Shown here piece by piece: positions 58,568-64,000 of a stretch of DNA of 64,000 nt. Numbering within the stretch: position 1 is the first letter of the stretch; every line of letters starts with the position of its first letter. The notes under the pieces were generated by a model that was not told where the DNA came from, made no database searches, and saw only the letters and a program-made list of their open reading frames with translations. Both the position numbers and the translations under genes were made by a program. The stretch comes from Burkholderiales bacterium GJ-E10 (lineage in GTDB: Bacteria; Pseudomonadota; Gammaproteobacteria; Burkholderiales; Burkholderiaceae_F): the NCBI GenBank assembly GCA_000828975.1, contig AP014683.1, positions 1,069,520 through 1,133,519 on the forward strand, written 5' to 3'.

Positions 58568-60229
58568 TCAGATTGCCTTGGCGGTTCCGGACGTCCTGGC
58601 GTTTTCCATCCGCATCGCGCGGGTGATCGCCGCGCGCGCCTGGGCGTCGCTGTCGTTGATCGAAGACGTGATCGACGCGATGCCCCCGACCAGAGCCTCG
58701 ACGTTTTCGTTGAGCGTACGCGAGGCCGCGGCGGTGTGCTCGACCAGGGCGGCGTTCTGCTGGGTCGTGCGGTCCATGCTGGCCGTGGCGCTGTTGATCT
58801 GATCGATGCCCGCGCTTTGTTCGGAAGTCGCCGCGGTGATCTCGGCGATGAGATCGCTCACCTGATGGACGCGTTCGACGATCGTCGCCATCGTCTTGCC
58901 CGCTTCGTCGACGAACCCGGTTCCCGCGGCGACCGTCTGCGCCGAACTGGTGATCGTGGTCTTGATCTCGCGCGCCGCCTGGGCGCTGCGCTGCGCGAGG
59001 TTGCGCACCTCCCCCGCAACCACGGCGAAGCCGCGCCCCTGTTCGCCGGCCCGCGCGGCCTCCACCGCGGCGTTGAGGGCGAGGATGTTGGTCTGGAAGG
59101 CGATGCCGTCGATGACGCCGATGATGTCCTCGATCTTCTTGCTCGATGCGCTGATCGCCTCCATCGTCGCCACGACCTTGGACACCGAGTCGCCGCCGAG
59201 TTCGGCGGCGTCGGACGCGTTCTGCACCAGTTCGCGGGCACGCCGGGCCGAGTCGGCATTGTTCTTGACCGTGCTCGCCATCTGCTCCATCGAGGCGGCC
59301 GTCTGTTCGAGGGCCGCCGCGGACTGCTCGGTGCGCGCGGAGAGATCGGAATTGCTCCGTGCGATATCGGCGCTTGCGGTCTGGATCCGACCCGTCTGCG
59401 CTCCGATGTCGTCGAGGATGGCATGGAGGTTGAGCGCGCTCTGATTGACCGACCGCAGCAGGATGCCCAATTCGTCGACGCGATTCAATGCGATCATCGG
59501 CGGAACCTGCCCTGCCGCGACGATCTTCGCCTGCTCGACGACGCGCTTCAGCGGGCGGGCGATCTGCCACTGCAGCAGCAGATCGGCCAAGCCGAGTCCG
59601 ATCAGCAACCCGCAGGCGGGGACGGCGATCGCCGACGCCGGCACGTCGCCGCCGGCCAGCCGGACGCCCGCCAGGAGGGCGCCGCCCGCGACGGCTGCCG
59701 CGAGGGCCGCCGCGACGTGGATCCGCGTACCCACCGAGATGCGCTGGAACATCGACAGCCAGGCCAGCGCGCCGGTGCGGACGAGGATGCCCTTGTGGAT
59801 CTTCCATCCCTTGAGCTTGCCCTCGCGAATGCTCGCGTAGAGCGCCTCGGCTGCCGCGACCTCGGCGTTGCTGGGCTTGGTGCGCACGGAGATGTAGCCG
59901 CTCGGCGCGCCGTTGGGGCCGCGCTGCACCGAGGCATTGGCCTTCACCCAGTAGTAGTCGCCGTTTTTGCGGCGGTTCTTGACCAGCGCGACCCACGGCT
60001 CCCCGGCCTGGATGGAGTCCCAGAGATCCTGGAATGCGGCCGGCGGCATGTCGGGATGGCGGATGATGTTGTGCGCCTTGCCCATCAGCTCGGACGGTTC
60101 GAAACCGCTGGCCTGCGTGAACGCCGAGTTGCAGTAGGTGATCCGTCCCTTGAGGTCGGTGGTCGACATCAAGGTCGAGCCTTCCGGGACAACGTATTCT
60201 GTTTGGGTGACCGGCAGGTTCACGCGCAT
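58568..60229 (-). CDS. Aer-like PAS methyl-accepting chemoreceptor
   Basis: 553 residues. ATG 60229 is fixed by AGGGAG upstream. An N-terminal Aer-type PAS domain (about 15-110, [27 protein letters not shown]) is followed by a linker, two close membrane helices (about 168-212), HAMP, and an MCP signalling domain with the hairpin tip [28 protein letters not shown]. In Aer this PAS binds FAD and senses redox state from the cytosol, so aerotaxis or energy taxis is likely. No che genes are nearby. Confidence 0.93.
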   Translation of the reverse strand: MRVNLPVTQTEYVVPEGSTLMSTTDLKGRITYCNSAFTQASGFEPSELMGKAHNIIRHPDMPPAAFQDLWDSIQAGEPWVALVKNRRKNGDYYWVKANASVQRGPNGAPSGYISVRTKPSNAEVAAAEALYASIREGKLKGWKIHKGILVRTGALAWLSMFQRISVGTRIHVAAALAAAVAGGALLAGVRLAGGDVPASAIAVPACGLLIGLGLADLLLQWQIARPLKRVVEQAKIVAAGQVPPMIALNRVDELGILLRSVNQSALNLHAILDDIGAQTGRIQTASADIARSNSDLSARTEQSAAALEQTAASMEQMASTVKNNADSARRARELVQNASDAAELGGDSVSKVVATMEAISASSKKIEDIIGVIDGIAFQTNILALNAAVEAARAGEQGRGFAVVAGEVRNLAQRSAQAAREIKTTITSSAQTVAAGTGFVDEAGKTMATIVERVHQVSDLIAEITAATSEQSAGIDQINSATASMDRTTQQNAALVEHTAAASRTLNENVEALVGGIASITSSINDSDAQARAAITRAMRMENARTSGTAKAI

Positions 60230-60317
60230 CGTTCGCTCCCTATTATGGTTGAGCGATTCTCCGTTACGCCTGCGTGACGGCATGCGCCGAAATATGCGGA
60301 ATCCAGCCTTCTTCCTC

Positions 60318-60349
60318 GCGAATTGCTCGTTTTTTACCGAACAATTCGC
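60318..60349. repeat. Hairpin upstream of the Aer-like gene
   Basis: GCGAATTG-c-TCG (60318-60329) pairs with CGA-a-CAATTCGC (60338-60349) around an 8-nt T-rich loop, 11 of 12 positions complementary. No T-tract follows on either side, so it is not a clear terminator. It adjoins the FNR-like box and may be a second operator. Confidence 0.4.
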
Positions 60350-60363
60350 TTGATGTAGGTCAA
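60350..60363 (-). promoter_or_regulatory. FNR/ANR-like binding site
   Basis: TTGATGTAGGTCAA matches the FNR/CRP-family consensus TTGAT-N4-ATCAA at nine of ten defined positions. It lies 121 bp upstream of the Aer-like receptor start and 25 bp past the end of the response-regulator gene, so it most likely acts on the receptor gene. Oxygen-responsive control would suit an aerotaxis receptor. Confidence 0.5.
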
Positions 60364-60387
60364 GCCTGGGAGGGCGCCGTCGCGCGG

Positions 60388-61056
60388 CTATGCGATGTCG
60401 TAGCCGTTGCGGCGGGCGGCGAGCAAGGCTTCGGTGCGGTTCGATGCGCCGAACGCGCGGTAGATCGCCGTGACATGGGTCTTGACCGTGCCTTCGGAGA
60501 GCTGCAGCTCGCGGCAGATGACCTTGATCGGGGCGCCGCGGGCCAGCAATTGCAGGACCTGTTCCTGCCGTTCGGTCAGCGCGACCCGCACGCCGCCCGG
60601 CGGCGGATCGGCGACCCGCGGCGGGGGGCCGAACACCGGGAAGGGGCCATGGCGCTGCGCCTCTTCCAGAATGTCACCGGGAATGTAGACGCCGCCGGAG
60701 AGTACGAACTTGATCGCGGCGACCAGGGTGTCGGTCGCCATCGACTTCGGCACGAACCCTGCCGCGCCGAGTTGCAGCACCTGCAGGACGTTGCGCTGGT
60801 CCTGCTGGCCGGACAGCACCAGGATCTTGAGATCGGGCGCTTCGGCGACGAGGGCTTCGAGCAGGGAGGTGCCGGTGCATCCCGGCAGGCCCAGATCCAG
60901 CAGCATCAGTTCCGCGTCGGGGTGGTCGCGGACGAGTTCCCGCGCGCCCTCCGCATCCCCGGCGGTAAACACCTCCGCATCCGGATCGAGATCCAGCAGC
61001 AAGGCGGTCAAGGCATCCCGGATCAGGGCGTGGTCGTCGACAAGCAGAATCTTCAT
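60388..61056 (-). CDS. NarL/FixJ-type response regulator (orphan)
   Basis: 222 residues from ATG 61056 ([16 protein letters not shown]). Receiver domain with Asp7, Asp8, phospho-acceptor Asp54 and Lys104. A Pro-rich linker ([17 protein letters not shown]) leads to a LuxR-type HTH (about 160-215, [36 protein letters not shown]). No histidine kinase lies nearby. Targets unknown; it is upstream of and in line with the Aer-like gene. Confidence 0.93.
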   Translation of the reverse strand: MKILLVDDHALIRDALTALLLDLDPDAEVFTAGDAEGARELVRDHPDAELMLLDLGLPGCTGTSLLEALVAEAPDLKILVLSGQQDQRNVLQVLQLGAAGFVPKSMATDTLVAAIKFVLSGGVYIPGDILEEAQRHGPFPVFGPPPRVADPPPGGVRVALTERQEQVLQLLARGAPIKVICRELQLSEGTVKTHVTAIYRAFGASNRTEALLAARRNGYDIA

Positions 61057-61174
61057 CGGCAATCGGTCTTCGCTGGGGTCCCCCGCGGCGACAACAAGCA
61101 CCAGCCACGCGCGGGATCGACGTGCATCCGTCGGTGTCCATTGTACGCACCCTGCGTGGCGTAGCGGGGCGTCT

Positions 61175-62377
61175 TCATCGCCGGCGTCCCGGAACCGTGC
61201 GGTCCCCGTCGCGGCGCTTCAGGCGCGCCCCCTGCAACCAGCGCGGCGCCTGACCGGCGAGCCAGGCCCGCGCCGTGGCCCGGCCGCGCAGATTGGCGTC
61301 GAGAAACGCGGTGGTGACATCGGTGAACGACACCTCGGCGAGCGCCGTATCGGTCATCAGGCGGCTGCGTGCGCGCACGGCCTGCCGGTGCGCCTCCCGC
61401 TCCCGGCGCGCCGCAGCCGCATCCGGCTTCCCTCCGCCATCCGAGGCGGTATCGTCGGTCTCTTCGAAGGGGGGCGTGTCCGGCGTATCCCCTCGCAGCG
61501 TGCCTTCGTCGGTTGCGCCGTCGAGCCAGCGATGGGTGGCGGAAACGAATTCCAGGTAATAGTCCTCGCCGCCGCTGTGCAGGCGGTCGAAGGCGAGATG
61601 GCGCGCCAGCGGATCGGAGACCATGCCGTCGGGGTCGATGTCGTCCTGCGAGCTGACCATCAGGATCGGGGCGTCGCTTGCATGGGACCGACGCGCCGCG
61701 GTCGCGGCGTAGGGACTGATGGCGAGGTAGGCGTGCACCCCGAAGGATGCCAGGGCCCGGGTCGCGGCGATGCGCTGCACCGTGTATGCGCCGAGGCCCG
61801 ATCCGGCGATCGCGACGTGGGACCAGTCCAGGTCGTCGAGGTTCGCCTCGCGGCGCCGGCTGCGTGCGCGCAGGGCCTGCAGTATGGTTCGCAAGCGGGC
61901 GATGCGGCGCGGCATCACGTCGGCGGCATACCGCGCGCGGGCGACCGCATCGAAATCGCCGTCGATCGCTTCCGGGCTTTGCCAGGCGGTGGAATCTCCC
62001 AGCAGCGGCTGCACGCTGAAGACGGCATAGCCCCGCCGCGCCCACGCGTCGATCCATCGATTGGGCGCGTTGCCCGCCCGCCCCAGCGCCGGTACGTAGA
62101 TGATCACCGGAACCGGCCCTGCCTGGGCCGCATCGTACGCGGGGCGAACCAGATGCGCGTTCCATCCCACCTCGTCTGAGGGTGGCGAGGCGAACTGCCG
62201 GCGCTCGATCGTCTGGAGGGTGCCGGTATCGTATCCGGCAAGGCGATAGCGGGCGACTGCGCCGACATCGACCGTTGGCAGGAGCGGCTTGGGCCCGGCG
62301 CAGGCGGCAAGTCCGAGGACGACGAGCGCAAACGGCAACGACAGGAAACGGCGGCGGATGCGCACGGCCGGCGACAC
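61175..62377 (-). CDS. Alpha/beta-hydrolase-like lipoprotein
   Basis: 400 residues from GTG 62377. GTG 62365 is four codons later and has better spacing to GGAG. The signal peptide ends in lipobox LAAC. The body looks like a dienelactone-hydrolase-type alpha/beta fold (VPVIIYVPALGRAGNAPNRWIDAWARRGYAVFSVQPL, VAIAGSGLGAYTVQRIAA, APILMVSSQDDIDPDG). The nucleophile elbow reads A-G-S-G-L instead of G-x-S-x-G, so catalysis is uncertain. The C-terminal 90 residues are Arg/Asp-rich. Confidence 0.72.
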   Translation of the reverse strand: MSPAVRIRRRFLSLPFALVVLGLAACAGPKPLLPTVDVGAVARYRLAGYDTGTLQTIERRQFASPPSDEVGWNAHLVRPAYDAAQAGPVPVIIYVPALGRAGNAPNRWIDAWARRGYAVFSVQPLLGDSTAWQSPEAIDGDFDAVARARYAADVMPRRIARLRTILQALRARSRRREANLDDLDWSHVAIAGSGLGAYTVQRIAATRALASFGVHAYLAISPYAATAARRSHASDAPILMVSSQDDIDPDGMVSDPLARHLAFDRLHSGGEDYYLEFVSATHRWLDGATDEGTLRGDTPDTPPFEETDDTASDGGGKPDAAAARREREAHRQAVRARSRLMTDTALAEVSFTDVTTAFLDANLRGRATARAWLAGQAPRWLQGARLKRRDGDRTVPGRRR

Positions 62378-62396
62378 TCCAGGAAGGGAAGGTGAT

Positions 62397-62441
62397 TACA
62401 CTATCGCGGCAGCACGCCGCATGGAAAGCGCGCATAGTGTA
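62397..62441. promoter_or_regulatory. Inverted TACACTAT pair in a divergent gap
   Basis: TACACTAT (62397-62404) and ATAGTGTA (62434-62441) are perfect inverted 8-mers 29 bp apart, between the hydrolase (left) and ABM (right) genes. Each resembles a -10 box in one direction, so they may be back-to-back promoters or one wide operator. Confidence 0.35.
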
Positions 62442-62485
62442 GCGAGCGCGGCGACGCGCCGTTTTTCGATTCGGAGCAACGCAGG

Positions 62486-62779
62486 ATGGTTCTGGAAGTC
62501 GTCGAAATCGTGATCCACCCCGGCATGCAGGCCCGGTTCGAGGAAGCCGTGCAGCGCGGCATCGACGCCGCGATCGCTCCCACCGCCGGGTTTCTCGGGC
62601 ATGAACTGCAACGCGGCATCGAATCGGCCGAGCGCTATCTGCTCTTCATCCATTGGCGCACATTGGAAGACCACACCGAGGGTTTCCGGCAATCGCCGGC
62701 GTTCGCGCAATGGCGCGCGATCGTCGGAGGGTTCTTCGCCCAGCCGCCGACGGTGATGCACTTCGAAAAGGCGTCCTGA
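62486..62779 (+). CDS. ABM-domain (antibiotic biosynthesis monooxygenase-like) protein
   Basis: 97 residues, a single dimeric ferredoxin-like alpha-beta barrel of the ABM superfamily. Patterns are VLEVVEIVIHPGMQARFEEAVQRG, GFLGHELQRGIESAERYLLFIHW and FRQSPAFAQW. Despite the name, most members are small cofactor-free oxygenases or enzymes of unknown substrate. Confidence 0.85.
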   Translation: MVLEVVEIVIHPGMQARFEEAVQRGIDAAIAPTAGFLGHELQRGIESAERYLLFIHWRTLEDHTEGFRQSPAFAQWRAIVGGFFAQPPTVMHFEKAS

Positions 62780-62822
62780 CCGGACGGTGCAGCGCGGTGC
62801 TCCGCGCCGCGCCACGCCACGC

Positions 62823-63032
62823 TTAGGGAAGATGGCGCAAGGTCTCGCGGATGTGCCGGATGGCGCAGACGTGCAGATAGTCGCGCACGCGGGCGCCGTC
62901 TTCGAGGCGCACCAGTTCCTGCTCGTACAGCGTGCGGATCTCGGACTCGGGGCGGTGGGTTTCCCGTACCAGGGAGGAAATCGCCGCATCGTGCCGTGCG
63001 CCTTCCGGATGACTCTTGTCCTTCGCTCCCAT
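62823..63032 (-). CDS. DUF3562-like small protein
   Basis: 69 residues from ATG 63032 (MGAKDKSHPEGARHDAAISSLVRETH). Charged and helical, without signal peptide. The pattern ISSLVRETHRPESEIRTLYEQELVRLEDGARVRDYLHVCAIRHIRE is like DUF3562 proteins of Burkholderia and Ralstonia. Function unknown. An upstream in-frame start to 63134 is possible but lacks a ribosome-binding site. Confidence 0.7.
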   Translation of the reverse strand: MGAKDKSHPEGARHDAAISSLVRETHRPESEIRTLYEQELVRLEDGARVRDYLHVCAIRHIRETLRHLP

Positions 63033-63189
63033 GATTCCACGCGCGACAACCCTTGATGGATCGAATGCTACCGGGGAAATCCGCGGCGGCAAACCGTTTG
63101 CCGGGAAATCGCGATCCCGCCTGACGTGGAACAAGGGGAGGGTCCATGTGACACGTCACGCCGCCATGCCGTCGTCCGCTTCGCCGCGC

Positions 63190-64000
63190 TCACGCGTCGC
63201 CCCGGCCGCCGGTCCACGGCAGGCGCTGCTTTTGCGCTTCGTCGTGCCAGCGTCGTTCCTCCTCGTGGATGTATCGCTGCGTCGTGCGTCGGTCGGCGTG
63301 GCGCGCATCTTTCTGGACGTAGCGTTCCTCCATCCCGGCATCGACCTTCGCCGTGATGCCGGTGTGTCGTCCCCAATGCGCGGAGGCGGCGCGCAGTTTT
63401 TCCGCCTTGTGCAACTGATCGGGCCCGAGCAGGGCCGCGGCCTGCGCGAAGAGGCGTTTCAGGATCTGGTTCAGGCGGCGCGCCGTGATCGGCTCGCGGT
63501 TGCGCAGGCCGACGAGCAGGGGCGTGGTCTCGTTGCGCTTCGGCGTGGCAGGGAGTCCGAGGTGCTTGCGATACCGCACCAGCGCCTGCAGCATGTCGTC
63601 CGGAACCGGCACCTTGGCGCGCTTGGCGCCTTTGCCGATGACGTGCCACCACCAGAGCCCGTGCTCTTCCCGGAAACTGTTCATGCGGTGACTTTCCAGT
63701 TCGCCGGCGCGTGGGGCGAGCAGGTAGAGCATCGCGCAAAGGAAGCGCAGGCGTTCGTACTCGTCGCACTGCGCCGGCGTCTTGCGCGGCATCGCTTCGA
63801 CCGCCTGCGTCACCGCGCTCCACATGTCGGCATCGAGGAAGCGCTCGATCGGCGCCGGATCCTCGCCGGGTGCGGCAAGCGCGGCAGCGCCCTCGGCGGC
63901 GAGCTTGCGCCGGCGCTGACGGATGAGCCCGAGCGGATTGCCGGCGAGATAGCCGGCATCGACGAGATAGCGCATCAGCGAATTGATCGCCGCAATCGCG
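63190..64000 (-). CDS. Tyrosine recombinase/integrase, N-terminus beyond the right edge
   Basis: Read leftward from the window edge, where the frame is already open (AAINSLMRYLVDAGYLAGNPL, part of the core-binding domain). The catalytic domain is complete: first Arg in APRAGELESHRM, HWGRH as HxxR, then His in ARHADRRTTQRYIHEEE with the tyrosine nucleophile in RYIHE. Such enzymes integrate phages, islands or integrative elements. No attachment site can be identified within the window. Confidence 0.88.
   Translation of the reverse strand, partial: AIAAINSLMRYLVDAGYLAGNPLGLIRQRRRKLAAEGAAALAAPGEDPAPIERFLDADMWSAVTQAVEAMPRKTPAQCDEYERLRFLCAMLYLLAPRAGELESHRMNSFREEHGLWWWHVIGKGAKRAKVPVPDDMLQALVRYRKHLGLPATPKRNETTPLLVGLRNREPITARRLNQILKRLFAQAAALLGPDQLHKAEKLRAASAHWGRHTGITAKVDAGMEERYVQKDARHADRRTTQRYIHEEERRWHDEAQKQRLPWTGGRGDA

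Overview
The window is about two-thirds G+C and densely coded, with many ATGA/GTGA stop-start overlaps. The core run rlmD-ndk-rlmN-pilW-rodZ-ispG-hisS-yfgM-bamB-der-hfq-hflX-hflK-hflC-hisZ-purA, including hisZ (the partner of short HisG) beside hfq-hflXKC, is the arrangement I know from Burkholderiales. I therefore read this as chromosome of a GC-rich betaproteobacterium. That assignment rests on remembered gene order and not on a search.

Layout. 1-9 kb is accessory: the 3' part of an RND pump gene leaving the window, a pirin, a cytochrome P450 overlapping pabB, a phage-repressor-like HTH gene with its own operator cluster, and a non-coding repeat block (7459-8011) before an EamA exporter. 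9-16 kb holds a large AsmA/DUF748-type envelope protein with five exact-period 44-residue repeats, a glycine-zipper protein, an AI-2E-type permease, a membrane-anchored TAXI protein, an SDR and cutA. 16.4-37.3 kb is housekeeping: surE-pcm-nlpD with no rpoS after it, an exonuclease, then the conserved block covering rRNA methylation, pilus assembly, cell shape, isoprenoid and histidine/purine metabolism, outer-membrane assembly, ribosome GTPases, Hfq and the HflKC protease regulators.

37.3-43.4 kb is disturbed: an EmrB-type pump, a DUF5666-like lipoprotein, a glutathione peroxidase, and two more copies of the interspersed repeat. One repeat copy is split by an IS110/IS1111-family insertion sequence. 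Its non-coding end carries two short segments matching the two halves of its own target site, as expected of a bridge/seek guide RNA. 43.4-52.6 kb looks like one transcription unit: a BlaI-type repressor, a sensor-less BlaR1-like M56 protease, an RND adaptor and pump, a P-type ATPase fused to a PAP2-like domain whose catalytic histidines are replaced, and a small lipoprotein. A perfect inverted repeat sits between the -35 and a weak -10 at its head. This is the most unusual locus in the window.

52.7-63 kb is a signalling and stress tail: an Fn3 lipoprotein, an intact GAF-PAS-GGDEF-EAL protein, msrA-selO, an Aer-like PAS chemoreceptor with an FNR-like box upstream, an orphan NarL-type regulator, a hydrolase-like lipoprotein, an ABM-domain protein and a DUF3562-like protein. 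A tyrosine recombinase runs off the right edge and may mark an island boundary. I saw no tRNA, rRNA or CRISPR array.
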